A stretch of 64,000 nucleotides of DNA from positions 1,621,905 through 1,685,904 of the forward strand of contig NZ_JAVRHR010000001.1 of assembly GCF_031846445.1 (NCBI RefSeq), in the 5' to 3' direction. Origin of the DNA: Croceitalea rosinachiae (GTDB taxonomy: Bacteria; Bacteroidota; Bacteroidia; Flavobacteriales; Flavobacteriaceae). Shown here one piece after another: positions 1 through 9,281 of this stretch. How positions within the stretch are numbered: the stretch's first letter is position 1; every line of letters begins with the position of its first letter. The notes under the pieces are model-generated. The model searched no databases and was not told the origin of the DNA. It saw nothing but the letters and a program-made list of their open reading frames with translations. The translations under genes were made by a program, and so were the position numbers.

Positions 1-354
1 CCGCTGCCACCCCAAAAAAAACCAAGGTTCAAACGGACCAAAATTATCTGGAAATTGAGCTGAACTATCAGCATTTGCAATATCCCTGAACAACATACTG
101 AGCGCCGTAATACAGACCCCGCCTGCTAAAAACATTCCGATGATACCATTGGTGCGATGCTTTACCAATTGACCATGTGTGGCATAATAAGGTTGAATGA
201 TGAGGTATAAGTACCAAATTGTACCTGTCCAATAATGGATATGCACAGACCATCCGTTTTCTGTGAAATCACCCCAATAATCTCTAAATATTCCGAATTG
301 CATAAAGGCCATTGGAATGATCATCCAAAGGTGCAGATTTTTGTATTTTTCCAT
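1..354 (-). CDS. Membrane protein, 3' end outside window
   Basis: An open frame runs from an ATG at 354 to the window edge (118 codons with no stop), so the C-terminus is missing. The product starts MEKYKNLHLWM and has hydrophobic segments around residues 8-18, 42-58 and 70-88, separated by a short His/Trp-rich stretch (VHIHYWTG). This indicates a small polytopic inner-membrane protein. I do not recognise the family. It follows the MFS gene on the same strand after a 133-nt gap, so it may have its own promoter. Confidence 0.6.
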   Translation of the reverse strand, partial: MEKYKNLHLWMIIPMAFMQFGIFRDYWGDFTENGWSVHIHYWTGTIWYLYLIIQPYYATHGQLVKHRTNGIIGMFLAGGVCITALSMLFRDIANADSSAQFPDNFGPFEPWFFLGWQR

Positions 355-487
355 CTTTTTTTTGGTTGTTTTGGTTCGTAATGTTGATAGAAATAACTGA
401 AAATAAGATAGTTAAATAGAGTGAATTTTAAAAGAATTTTTGTGTAGTTGGTATGTTTCAACGATTTTTTGACTGATAAACCAAGAC

Positions 488-1654
488 TTATGGTTTTTTT
501 AGTAATGCTATTAACCCAAATAGTGGCCCTAAAGCCAGAAGTAAGAATGGCCAAAAACTATAGTTTGTGCCTTGTAATGTAATCATCAACTGGATACTAA
601 TAATAGTAATCGCAAAACCAATACAGTTGACAATGGTAAGTGCTGTGCCCTTAAGTTCTGGGGGTGCACTTTGAGCGACCAAAGTTGAAAATAAGGGTGA
701 ATCGGCTATAACGACAATGCCCCAAAACAATAGGAATAAAGTAAAAACTGGAGTAGTGGCATAGAGCGATACTAAAGGCACTAGCAAACAACAACACCCA
801 GATAAAAACAAAAAAATGGAAGCCGTACGTTTAGTACCGTTCCTTTGGGCAATATAGCCCCCTAGTATACATGCAAGTCCGCCAATAGCAATGACCCAAA
901 ATGACCAGAACGAAACGCGAAATAAATTATGTCCTTGCTGTTCTGCATGCAGGGCAAGCAATGCAGGTACAAAAGTCCAGAAGGTATAGAGTTCCCACAT
1001 ATGGCCAAAGTAACCGAATGCCGCTGCTCTAAAATCTTTCTTTTTAAATATTGAGAAGAAAGCAGTGAAATCTATATGTTGACTGGGTTTTCTATAAGGC
1101 CCGTTAGGTACTAATAATACCATAAGAAGACCACCAAAAAAGGCAAGTGCCGAGGTAGCGTAAATTACATATTGCCATAAAAATAATGCGGTAAGCCATT
1201 TTAAAAAATGTGGTAATGCGGTACCCAAGACCAAGGCGCCTACAAGGTATCCTAGCGATTTACCTAAACCTTTGTCAAAATAGTCCGCAGCGATTTTCAT
1301 CCCAACGGGATAAATACCAGCTAAGAAAAAACCGGTCATAAATCGAAATATCAGAATACTGGTCCAGTTGTTACCTTCCCAAACAATGCCTAAATTAAAA
1401 CAGGCACCTAAAATAGCGCACCATAAGAACACTTTTGAAGGCGAAAAACGGTCTGTTAAGGTCAATACCGCAAAAAGTAGGGTGCCCATAATAAAACCAA
1501 ATTGAACAGCAGAAGTAATGTTGCCAAAGCTGTTTACACCCAAATTAAAATGGCCAATTAAAGAGACCAGTACCCCATTGCCCGCAAACCAAAGTGAGGT
1601 GCAAAAAAATTGTGCAACAACGATAACGGGTAATATGTGTTTTGGGGGCTGCAA
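488..1654 (-). CDS. MFS transporter
   Basis: A 388-residue, strongly hydrophobic protein with about 11-12 membrane segments and the family's usual length. It contains Gly-rich helices and the loop motif MTGFFLAGIYPVGMKI after segment 4, as in major facilitator superfamily carriers. The substrate cannot be read from the sequence. The only possible start is TTG at 1654, because the preceding codons in this frame run back into the methyltransferase stop. It begins 9 nt after the methyltransferase gene and is probably cotranscribed with it and with the VOC and Nudix-regulator genes upstream. Confidence 0.8.
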   Translation of the reverse strand: MQPPKHILPVIVVAQFFCTSLWFAGNGVLVSLIGHFNLGVNSFGNITSAVQFGFIMGTLLFAVLTLTDRFSPSKVFLWCAILGACFNLGIVWEGNNWTSILIFRFMTGFFLAGIYPVGMKIAADYFDKGLGKSLGYLVGALVLGTALPHFLKWLTALFLWQYVIYATSALAFFGGLLMVLLVPNGPYRKPSQHIDFTAFFSIFKKKDFRAAAFGYFGHMWELYTFWTFVPALLALHAEQQGHNLFRVSFWSFWVIAIGGLACILGGYIAQRNGTKRTASIFLFLSGCCCLLVPLVSLYATTPVFTLFLLFWGIVVIADSPLFSTLVAQSAPPELKGTALTIVNCIGFAITIISIQLMITLQGTNYSFWPFLLLALGPLFGLIALLKKP

Positions 1655-1663
1655 AAAATTGGT

Positions 1664-2476
1664 TTATTCGGATTTTGTTGGCATTCCAGAAATGTAATAA
1701 CCTAATTTTTTCCCATTAGGTTTTGTAGCATCCGCTATAGTCCACTGGTAGTTGGGGTTCTTGTTCTCGGCAAGTAAGTGCTCAATATCATTAAACGTAT
1801 AGGTACGCATGAGCGAGGCCTGACCATCCCAGGCATAGACAATGGGAATAAGGGGAATGATATAGGTAAACAAGAGTTGTTTAAAAGTCAAGGGTCTAAC
1901 AAATAAGGTCATCACCAAACTCATGATCAAAAGAATGGTCAGTGAAAGTGGCAGAAGAAGAACCCAAAGTAATAGGGGCACATTGTTTTTGGCTACCTCA
2001 TAAATGAATAGCGGTTCCCTATTTTCTTCCGCTGACCGCAGTATTTTTTTAGCCGTGCTAGGATTCATATGGTGAAAACTAGCGATCATTGTTTTTAGCC
2101 CTTCAGGAGCATTGCCAATCTCAGAGGCGTTTATTGGTTTGGTATGATATTTTATATGCTCATTGTTCTGACCGTTAGTAGCGGCAACGATTTTAGGATT
2201 GGGATGTAAATCTGACAATAGTAATGAAACAGGTTTTTCGGGAGTGGATTTGTTCAACTGTTGCACTACATCGGGCATAGGCCCTCCGGAACCAGAACCT
2301 AAATCTACGATTCGATTAAAATGGTGTTGTTTTTGAAGATCCAACAGTAATTGGGCAATGACCTCTTTGGTGCCCATAAGTTGATGAAAAATGATGATTA
2401 AATTGGTGGCACCTGTGCGAACAGCAGATGGCAGCCAGTCAAAATCTTCAAATTCAAATAGTTCAATACGTTTCAT
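1664..2476 (-). CDS. Class I SAM-dependent methyltransferase with C-terminal membrane hairpin
   Basis: A 270-residue protein. The Rossmann SAM-binding motif I is VDLGSGSGGPMP near residue 57, followed by an acidic motif II (LLLSDLHPNP). A hydrophobic hairpin at about residues 165-210 suggests anchoring to the inner membrane, which is unusual for a small soluble methyltransferase fold. The substrate is unknown. It lies 12 nt downstream of the VOC gene and 9 nt upstream of the MFS gene, so the three probably form one unit. Confidence 0.75.
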   Translation of the reverse strand: MKRIELFEFEDFDWLPSAVRTGATNLIIIFHQLMGTKEVIAQLLLDLQKQHHFNRIVDLGSGSGGPMPDVVQQLNKSTPEKPVSLLLSDLHPNPKIVAATNGQNNEHIKYHTKPINASEIGNAPEGLKTMIASFHHMNPSTAKKILRSAEENREPLFIYEVAKNNVPLLLWVLLLPLSLTILLIMSLVMTLFVRPLTFKQLLFTYIIPLIPIVYAWDGQASLMRTYTFNDIEHLLAENKNPNYQWTIADATKPNGKKLGYYISGMPTKSE

Positions 2477-2488
2477 TTGCTCTTGAAA

Positions 2489-2869
2489 TTAGTCGTTAAC
2501 ACGCCAAGGGGGATTCAACCGGTTCTCACCAGCATAATATAAGATGATTTGATTGCCGTCGCGGTCTTTCAAACGAGCCTCGCGCCAAAGCCAAGGTTTG
2601 TCATTGGGTTGCTCATCAAATTTTATGCCTTTTGCGACTAGCTCTTCTACGGTTTTATCTAGCTCTGCACATTCAAAATAAATAGAAATACCTTCGCCTT
2701 TTGGAAGCTCTTCGACCAAATGTAAAGAGAAGGTAGCATTGCCATCGGGGCAAACAAATCGGGCATAATGGGGTAGGGCCTCTACAATTGGTTTAAGACC
2801 AAGGATTTTGTAAAAAGCTATGGATTTAGCTATGTCCAATGAAGGAACCGTAATTTGATTGAGGTTCAT
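2489..2869 (-). CDS. VOC (glyoxalase/bleomycin-resistance fold) protein
   Basis: A 126-residue protein of one VOC module length, starting MNLNQITVPSLDIAKSIAFY, the usual first beta strand and helix of the family, and ending with RLKDRDGNQIILYY, the usual last strands with a metal-site glutamine region. An upstream TTG at 2887 could add six residues, but ATG at 2869 fits the family start better. The reaction is unknown; VOC proteins include dioxygenases, isomerases and drug-binding proteins. It lies between the Nudix regulator and the methyltransferase on the same strand. Confidence 0.75.
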   Translation of the reverse strand: MNLNQITVPSLDIAKSIAFYKILGLKPIVEALPHYARFVCPDGNATFSLHLVEELPKGEGISIYFECAELDKTVEELVAKGIKFDEQPNDKPWLWREARLKDRDGNQIILYYAGENRLNPPWRVND

Positions 2870-2915
2870 AGCTCTAAGGTAACCCAAACCATTAAAATAA
2901 CCCTATGCAAGTGGT

Positions 2916-3632
2916 TTAGTTTTTTTGAACTAAGCGGTATTGGTAGGGATTGCTACCAGGAGTGCTTTTGTTCAGCTTGGGCAGTCGTTCAAATAGACCA
3001 GATCCCAACATTTTCTTCTGAAAACGACTTCGATCTAGTTTTTCTTTGAGAATGGTTTCATGCAATCGATGAAGTTCGGGCATGGTAAACTCATTTGACA
3101 GCAAATTATAAGTAAGTTGTTCACGTTGAATATCTTCTTTCAAGCGATGACGGGCGGTTCTGATAATAGATTCATGGTCGAGGCCAATATCTGGTAGCTC
3201 ATCAAAGCTGAACCATTCGGCTGCTTCATCAAAATCTCCAGGTTTGGGGTCAGTATTTTCGATATCGACCAATGAATAATAGGCTAGGGTTACAAAACGA
3301 TTGGTAAGCCAATGGCCTTCTTGCCATGGAATTCCCTTTTCTTTAAAAAAAACTTTGAATTCTTCTTTAAAATTTCGGTGCTTATCACCAAAAACCTTTA
3401 AAAATTTGAAATGGGGTTTTTTTAATGAGGTACGCTCTTGCAATACTCTCGATACAGCCATGTCAACCGATTCATCAATTTTAATATGCCCACCGGGCAA
3501 CACCCATTTAGGGCCTACTTTCAATAAAAGGCACTTTAAATCATCCTTTTGATATCCGATAATCACTAGGTCGATGGATAAGTTGGGAAGAAATTGATTT
3601 TCCCCATACTTCAGAAAATTTTCGAGTTCCAT
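2916..3632 (-). CDS. NrtR-type transcriptional regulator (Nudix domain plus winged helix)
   Basis: A 238-residue protein. Residues 15-150 form a Nudix fold; the Nudix box starts G48-HIKID-E54 and continues to R62, but two of its catalytic glutamates are replaced (V63, R67), which argues against hydrolase activity. Residues 165-235 (NLLSNEFTMPELHRLHETIL...LDRSRFQKKMLGSG) match the winged-helix DNA-binding domain of NrtR-like regulators, which in Bacteroidota include sugar regulators such as the arabinose regulator of Bacteroides. It is divergent from the GH3 glucosidase, and a perfect inverted repeat lies between them. I infer that it represses the glucosidase and senses a sugar or sugar nucleotide. 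Confidence 0.82.
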   Translation of the reverse strand: MELENFLKYGENQFLPNLSIDLVIIGYQKDDLKCLLLKVGPKWVLPGGHIKIDESVDMAVSRVLQERTSLKKPHFKFLKVFGDKHRNFKEEFKVFFKEKGIPWQEGHWLTNRFVTLAYYSLVDIENTDPKPGDFDEAAEWFSFDELPDIGLDHESIIRTARHRLKEDIQREQLTYNLLSNEFTMPELHRLHETILKEKLDRSRFQKKMLGSGLFERLPKLNKSTPGSNPYQYRLVQKN

Positions 3633-3660
3633 ATGGTAAAAATACTAATTCGTGGCGTTA

Positions 3661-3689
3661 TGTCACAAATAAATTTTATATTTGTGACA
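3661..3689. promoter_or_regulatory. Inverted-repeat operator overlapping the GH3 -7 box
   Basis: The arms TGTCACAAAT (3661-3670) and ATTTGTGACA (3680-3689) are perfectly complementary with a 9-nt spacer. The Bacteroidota -7 element TATATTTG (3677-3684, consensus TAnnTTTG) sits inside the repeat, 26 nt before the glucosidase ATG. A regulator bound here would block RNA polymerase, consistent with repression by the divergent NrtR-type protein. The position relative to both genes is seen directly; binding is inferred. Confidence 0.75.
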
Positions 3690-3710
3690 AATAGACACAA
3701 TTATAACATC

Positions 3711-6134
3711 ATGAAGAAGAAAGTGATACTTGTTTTAAAAGTCTTAGGGGCACTAATTCTTTTATTGGCAATTGTAGGTTTTTTTACTGCTAGACACTTT
3801 AGTAAGACCTTTTTAAGTTTTGAAGATGACTATGCGGAGAAATCTGATTTTAAAGAAGTGACCGTTGACGGTTATACTTTTTTAGATAGAAATGAGAATG
3901 GAACATTAGATGTTTATGAAGATGACCGCCAAACTCTAGAAGCCCGGGTGAGCGATGCACTGTCACAGATGACTTTAGAAGAAAAAATACATTTGCTCAA
4001 AGGTTCTGGTCTGGCATCAGCTATGGGTAGGACAGAACCGGGTACGGGCATTGCTGGCGCCGTTGGCACCATAGTTCCGACACCACGACTGGGTATTCCG
4101 ACAGTGTATTTATCTGATGGTCCGGCCGGGCTTCGAATTCAACCTACTCGTGAGGGAGATGAGAATACCTACTACTGTACCGCTTTTCCAATAGCTACTT
4201 TGTTGGCCTCTTCATGGAACGAAGATTTAGTGCTCCAAGTGGGCAATGCCATGGGTACTGAAGCTTTAGAGTATGGTATTGATGTCATTTTAGGTCCTGG
4301 GGCCAATATGCACCGCCATCCCCTATGCGGGCGAAACTTTGAATATTATTCAGAAGACCCCTTTTTAAGCGGTTATATGGGGGCGGCCATTGTCAATGGA
4401 ATTGAAGCAAATGGTGTGGGTACTGCCGTAAAGCATTATGTGGCCAACAACCAAGAGACAGAACGGACTTTTAACGATGTGATCATATCAGAACGTGCGT
4501 TGCGTGAAATTTATTTAAAGGGATTTGAGATTATCGTGGATAAAGCGCAGCCATGGACCATTATGTCTTCGTACAACAAAGTCAACGGAACTTATGTGGC
4601 TGAGAGCAAGTATTTATTGACCGATGTCTTACGTAAAGAGTGGAATTTTAAAGGCTTGGTCATGTCAGACTGGTTTGGGGGCAGAGATGCTGTTGCTATG
4701 ATCAGTGCGGGTAATGACCTATTAGAACCCGGTACCAAGCGACAATGGAAAGCATTGAATGAAGCTATCGAAAATGGCGAGCTACCTGAAGCCGATATTG
4801 ACAGGGCTGCTGGGCGCATTTTGGCATTGGTCTTTAATTCAAAAAAGATGCAAGGGTATCGTTACGGTAACAAGCCCGATTTGAAAAAACATGCTCAGAT
4901 AACGAGGCAGTCTGCTGCTGAGGGCATAGTCTTGCTTAAAAATGAAAATGCATTACCATTGACTAAAGGGTTGAACGTAGCACTTTTAGGAACAACCTCG
5001 TACAACTTTATTGCTGGAGGAACCGGTTCTGGTGATGTCAACGAGGCCTATACCATTTCTTTGGAAGAAGGTTTGGCCAATGCTGGTTACGAAATCAATA
5101 AAGTGGCCAACGAAGCCTATAAGGCGCATGAGGCAGCAAACCCTGAAGGATTTAAAAAACCCGAGGGGATGGATGTGATTTTTAACCCATTTACACCACC
5201 TGAAATGGATTACTCTTCTGAGAAATTAGCAGAAATCGTAGCTACTTCAGATATCGGAATCTTTACTTTGGGCAGAAATGCCGGTGAAGGTGGCGACCGT
5301 GTTGAAGTTGATGATTTTTTGCTATCTGCAACGGAAAAGCAGCTGATCAAAGAGGCAAGCACTGCCTTTCAAGAGGTTGGAAAAAAATTGATTGTGGTTA
5401 TGAATATTGGCGGGGTGGTAGAAACCGCTTCTTGGAAGTCGGGCCCAGATGCCATTGTGTTGGCTTGGCAAGGGGGTCAAGAAGGGGGTAACTCCGTTGC
5501 AGATATTCTGAGTGGTATGACTAACCCTAGCGGCAAATTACCGGTTACCTTTCCTGTGAATTTAGGTGACCATGCTTCACACGCTAACTTTCCAGAAGGT
5601 GGTGACACTTGGTCCTTACGTCAAATGCTGACAGGGCTTATGTTTCCGCCAGATGAGCGCCCAGAAGCTGAAAAAGTGCGTAACCGGGATTATACCCATT
5701 ATGATGAAGGTATTTATGTGGGTTATCGTCATTTTGATAAGCAAAATATGGAAGTTTCTTACCCTTTTGGGTATGGATTATCATATACCAACTTTGAATA
5801 TGGCGAAATGGAAGCCCTTGTAGAAAATGATACGATCAATGTATCGTTTACCATTGCCAACAGTGGTCAAATAATTGGTAAAGAAGTGGTACAAGTATAT
5901 GCGGAGAAATTGAATTCTGTTATCGACAGACCTACGCAAGAATTGAAAGCGTTTACAAAAACACAAAACTTACAACCCGGGGCGATGGATAGTATTAGCC
6001 TACAAATACCAGTGAAAGAACTGCGTTATTGGGACGAGGATAAGAAAGGTTGGAATCTTGAAAACGGACTGTATACCATTAAAATAGGGGCTTCATCTAG
6101 AGATATTAGGCAAATGGGAGAAATTGAGTTATAA
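3711..6134 (+). CDS. Glycoside hydrolase family 3 beta-glucosidase-like enzyme
   Basis: An 807-residue protein. A single N-terminal hydrophobic segment (residues 4-24) exports or anchors it. An EF-hand-like loop, DRNENGTLDVYED, follows, then the GH3 (alpha/beta)8 domain with LSDGPAG, AVKHYV (K241) and the nucleophile motif VMSDWFGG (D320), the GH3_C domain, and a C-terminal fibronectin-III-like domain after YPFGYGLSYTNF. It probably removes terminal beta-linked glucose or a related sugar from oligosaccharides in the periplasm; substrate specificity is not evident. ATG at 3711 is chosen because it follows the promoter at 3677-3684; upstream in-frame starts lie before that promoter. Confidence 0.9.
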   Translation: MKKKVILVLKVLGALILLLAIVGFFTARHFSKTFLSFEDDYAEKSDFKEVTVDGYTFLDRNENGTLDVYEDDRQTLEARVSDALSQMTLEEKIHLLKGSGLASAMGRTEPGTGIAGAVGTIVPTPRLGIPTVYLSDGPAGLRIQPTREGDENTYYCTAFPIATLLASSWNEDLVLQVGNAMGTEALEYGIDVILGPGANMHRHPLCGRNFEYYSEDPFLSGYMGAAIVNGIEANGVGTAVKHYVANNQETERTFNDVIISERALREIYLKGFEIIVDKAQPWTIMSSYNKVNGTYVAESKYLLTDVLRKEWNFKGLVMSDWFGGRDAVAMISAGNDLLEPGTKRQWKALNEAIENGELPEADIDRAAGRILALVFNSKKMQGYRYGNKPDLKKHAQITRQSAAEGIVLLKNENALPLTKGLNVALLGTTSYNFIAGGTGSGDVNEAYTISLEEGLANAGYEINKVANEAYKAHEAANPEGFKKPEGMDVIFNPFTPPEMDYSSEKLAEIVATSDIGIFTLGRNAGEGGDRVEVDDFLLSATEKQLIKEASTAFQEVGKKLIVVMNIGGVVETASWKSGPDAIVLAWQGGQEGGNSVADILSGMTNPSGKLPVTFPVNLGDHASHANFPEGGDTWSLRQMLTGLMFPPDERPEAEKVRNRDYTHYDEGIYVGYRHFDKQNMEVSYPFGYGLSYTNFEYGEMEALVENDTINVSFTIANSGQIIGKEVVQVYAEKLNSVIDRPTQELKAFTKTQNLQPGAMDSISLQIPVKELRYWDEDKKGWNLENGLYTIKIGASSRDIRQMGEIEL

Positions 6135-6176
6135 TGCCCTTACTTTTTGCGTATTGAAAGAGGTTTTTTGAAAGTT

Positions 6177-7163
6177 TTATTGCTCAAAACCATAAATAGT
6201 GGTTTGCATACCAGCAATTTTCCATTGCCCATCAACCTTTTCCATAAGTCGTGTTTCCCGTTTTAGACCACGCAGCGAATCTTTTTGTGCGTAGGTTACC
6301 CAAGCACCACTTTGGTAAAGGCGCACTTCAATGTCGTTGAGCAGTTCAGGCAAAGGTTCCGGTTCTGGGTGTTTCTCAAAAAAGTCTTTTACAAATCCGC
6401 TTATCTCTGACCACCCCAGAGATTCTGAAAAAGTATTTTCAGGAAAATCTAAATATACCTTGGTCATGTCGTTGTCATGAACCCAATAAGCTTGCCATGT
6501 CTGATAGTCGCGTTGAAAAGCGGCCTTGGTTTCATTATTTAAGGTGGCGAGTATGGCCTTTTTTTCTTCCGCTAGATTCAAGGTTGTGGCCGTTTCGGTC
6601 ATAGCTCGACTCTGATAAAGGTCTAAAGCTTTTAAATAGTTTATTCCCCCTTGCAGGGTTTGATCGTAGATAAAACCTTCAAGTTCAGGATGGTTGGCTT
6701 TGATCCAGTTGACCAGTTTTTCACGTTCGGCATTCCAACGCTCTCCGTTGTATGAAGTGAAATCTTTAATTTCCAAAGTATATATTTTACCCTCTTTAAA
6801 CTGCATGACCTCTTTTGATATCATGGGGCCACCATTTAAGAATTGAATTCTTTTACAAACCTTAGATATGGTAAGTTCCACTTTTTCTTCATCAGATGTG
6901 ATATCAAGCACCTCATAAGTAGGTTGAAAGACGGAATCCCACTTTAACCAATTTACATAATCCTCAACAGAATAAACTGAGGTGTAAGACCCTTCTTTTA
7001 CGCGAATACTATCAAATTGCAGTTCAGCAATACGGGCAAAGTTAGATTGGTCCAGAGCTTGGTAATAGTTGCGCGCCAGTTGCTCTTTTTTGGAAGTCGA
7101 TGAAGGCTTGCACGCAATGAAGAAAATGATAATTATTGCAAGAAGAAGATATCTTAAGTTCAT
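6177..7163 (-). CDS. NTF2/SnoaL-like lipoprotein
   Basis: A 328-residue protein starting MNLRYLLLAIIIIFFIACKPS, a lipoprotein signal with Cys18 as lipidation site. Two regions resemble the NTF2/SnoaL alpha+beta barrel: residues ~28-120 (ARNYYQALDQSNFARIAELQ) and ~200-328, ending with the typical last strands (VDGQWKIAGMQTTIYGFEQ). It is probably a periplasmic or outer-membrane-attached ligand-binding protein of unknown function. Codons upstream of 7163 fall in an interspersed repeat, so a longer start is unlikely. It is convergent with the GH3 gene. Confidence 0.72.
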   Translation of the reverse strand: MNLRYLLLAIIIIFFIACKPSSTSKKEQLARNYYQALDQSNFARIAELQFDSIRVKEGSYTSVYSVEDYVNWLKWDSVFQPTYEVLDITSDEEKVELTISKVCKRIQFLNGGPMISKEVMQFKEGKIYTLEIKDFTSYNGERWNAEREKLVNWIKANHPELEGFIYDQTLQGGINYLKALDLYQSRAMTETATTLNLAEEKKAILATLNNETKAAFQRDYQTWQAYWVHDNDMTKVYLDFPENTFSESLGWSEISGFVKDFFEKHPEPEPLPELLNDIEVRLYQSGAWVTYAQKDSLRGLKRETRLMEKVDGQWKIAGMQTTIYGFEQ

Positions 7164-7229
7164 ATAGGGTCGGGTTAAATAATGATTAAATATACACATT
7201 TGGGTTTTTGATTTTGTTTTCTTTTGTGT

Positions 7230-7375
7230 TGTCAGTTCGAGTGGTTCGCTGCAGGCGAATTGTACTTCGGCTTCACTCAGCAGAACTATCGAGAACCCTT
7301 CGGCAACGCTCAGGCCAACGCCATTTGGAACACCTTTGCTTCTCGATACAAGTTCTACCTCGCCTAAGGTGTTTT
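7230..7375. repeat. Degenerate copy of the GTCAGTTCGAGTG repeat
   Basis: The left end GTCAGTTCGAGTGGTTCGCTGCA, the inner ATCGAGAACCCTTCGGCAACGC and CTTCTCGATACAAG parts match the other copies in this window, but the right terminal CACTCGAAGTGACA is lost. It fills the gap between two genes and is not coding. Confidence 0.65.
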
Positions 7376-7425
7376 TTGATTGGATTGATCGTTTGCGAAA
7401 CAACAAGAATTTTAGTTGAACACAG

Positions 7426-9180
7426 TTATTTTACATAAGGAATATAATTCGACCATTCCCATGGCGTATAGGTATCCGCAATGGCATAGGCCAGCAACTC
7501 CTTATAAATACTTTCACCATTGGCCGAATTGGTCATGATGAGCATGCCCTTGCCAGTTTCAGGAAAAAGAACGGAATAGTGTTCAAAGCCATCTCCATGA
7601 CAACCTTTTGAAACTCCAATGCCATATGGTGTTTCAAAATAAACCCATCCCAATCCATAACTTAAGTTGATAGCATCAAATTTATTCGTTGTTAATGCCG
7701 CTCCCGGGCCAAAATTAGTTGCTGATTTAATACGGATTTGTGGGCTAAAGATTTCATCATACGAAGCTTTGCTCAGGAGCTCTTGATTAAGAACAGCAGT
7801 TAAAAACTGTACATAATCACTCGAAGTAGTTTCTAAAGTACTCCCACCCCTGGGTTCATTGTCTATGTCTTTATGAAATGTGGTACCATCTTCTTGATGC
7901 CCATAGGCAAAGTCTTTTTCAAATCTTGCTTGCCATTGGTACGAAGAGTTTTTCATTTGTAAAGGTTTGAAAATATACTCTTGTGCAAGCTCTTCCAACC
8001 CTTTTCCGGTTATTTTCTCTAAAACGACCTGTAGGTACACAAACCCTTCGCCACTATAGCCATAGGTAGTACCTGGAACCTCGTTTACTTTCAACTTTTT
8101 ATCCGATTCATAAAACCTCCAATTAGCAAATCCGGTGGTATGGGCCAAACACATTCTTGCGGTTATTTTATGATAGAGGCTATCTGTCTTTAAATCGGTA
8201 TAATCATCATGCCAGCGCGTTAAAGGCTCATATTCATGAATCTTTTTGGGTAGATACGATTCAAGGGGAGTATCTAAATCAATGATTTCTTCTTCCACTA
8301 GCTTCATGACCAAAACACTGAATACAGCTTTGCTTAATGAACCCCCATAGATGTTTGTAGAGTCTGTTAATTCCAGTTTTTTCGGAGCGTCTTTATACCC
8401 AACCACATTTTCATAGACTAGTTGGTAGTCTTCAAAAATGGACACGGCCAAGCCCTGTACATTAGCATCTTTGGTCAATTGATTCATTTTTTCGGTTATG
8501 AGGTCTTTTGAAATCATACTGCCGTCTAACCGCGCTATTCCGTCATTGGTTTTGGTTGCACAATTGCTAAAAATAAGCACCGAAAATAGCAGGGCTACAG
8601 ATTTTAAGGAACTCGAACTTTTGAACTTTAAAAAAGGTATTGCTAAGGGATAATAACATTTTTCTTTTTTAAGAACGTAGATGATATTAAAAATAACAAT
8701 AGCGATACAAATAGGTAAGGTGGCAATGAAGATGAAGAACCCCCATTTTTCTATAGTCACAAGACTTACAAAGGCTAAAACGGCTAATAATAATACGGTA
8801 ATTTGAAAGTTAATGACTTTAATGCCATGCTCATCGTAAATAGGATTGTCCTCTCTCTTGTGAATCCAGATAAAAAGGGGGATGAGTACGTTGCACAAGG
8901 GAATGAAAATGCCCAATAAGGGCGTTCCATGAAGCAACAAGAGCCATTTTTTCTTTATGGTTTCTTCTTTTGGGTTTTCTAGCGGAAGCAATTCATTCAC
9001 TTCAATATCCAACGCGGCCGCAAGTGATTTCAAAGTGTTTAAATGCGGATTCACCTCTGCCTTTTCGATACGTTGAATCGTACGCACCGTAACTTGGGTT
9101 TGGTGTGATAATTCTTCTTGGGAATAGCCCTTACTTTTTCTGTAATATTTAAGTCTCTCGGCAAGTGATCGATTGTTCAT
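7426..9180 (-). CDS. XRE regulator / DUF4870 / serine hydrolase (beta-lactamase fold) fusion
   Basis: One uninterrupted 584-residue reading frame carries three parts. Residues 1-62 form an XRE helix-turn-helix (YSQEELSHQTQVTVRTIQR). Residues ~79-170 contain three membrane segments of the DUF4870 (Tic20-like) type. Residues 190-207 look like a complete lipoprotein signal (LLFSVLIFSNC, Cys207), followed by a class C beta-lactamase/serine hydrolase domain with SxxK (S281-L-S-K284), a YSG tyrosine motif and a HGDG motif near the end. HTH-DUF4870 proteins and such hydrolases are normally separate; the junction falls exactly where one would end and the other begin. A GTG at 9222 is an alternative start. 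Confidence 0.8.
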   Translation of the reverse strand: MNNRSLAERLKYYRKSKGYSQEELSHQTQVTVRTIQRIEKAEVNPHLNTLKSLAAALDIEVNELLPLENPKEETIKKKWLLLLHGTPLLGIFIPLCNVLIPLFIWIHKREDNPIYDEHGIKVINFQITVLLLAVLAFVSLVTIEKWGFFIFIATLPICIAIVIFNIIYVLKKEKCYYPLAIPFLKFKSSSSLKSVALLFSVLIFSNCATKTNDGIARLDGSMISKDLITEKMNQLTKDANVQGLAVSIFEDYQLVYENVVGYKDAPKKLELTDSTNIYGGSLSKAVFSVLVMKLVEEEIIDLDTPLESYLPKKIHEYEPLTRWHDDYTDLKTDSLYHKITARMCLAHTTGFANWRFYESDKKLKVNEVPGTTYGYSGEGFVYLQVVLEKITGKGLEELAQEYIFKPLQMKNSSYQWQARFEKDFAYGHQEDGTTFHKDIDNEPRGGSTLETTSSDYVQFLTAVLNQELLSKASYDEIFSPQIRIKSATNFGPGAALTTNKFDAINLSYGLGWVYFETPYGIGVSKGCHGDGFEHYSVLFPETGKGMLIMTNSANGESIYKELLAYAIADTYTPWEWSNYIPYVK

Positions 9181-9281
9181 GAATTTTGAATTTATTGATG
9201 AAACAAATGTATGGCGTTCCACTTGCCTTCATTACGACATTTAGATGTCATGTTTATGTCATTGCCTTAAAAATAGCCTAT

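Noticed and set aside
321..554. 77-codon minus-strand frame across the MFS 3' end
   Set aside because: It overlaps two better-supported genes in other frames and has an ordinary shadow composition.
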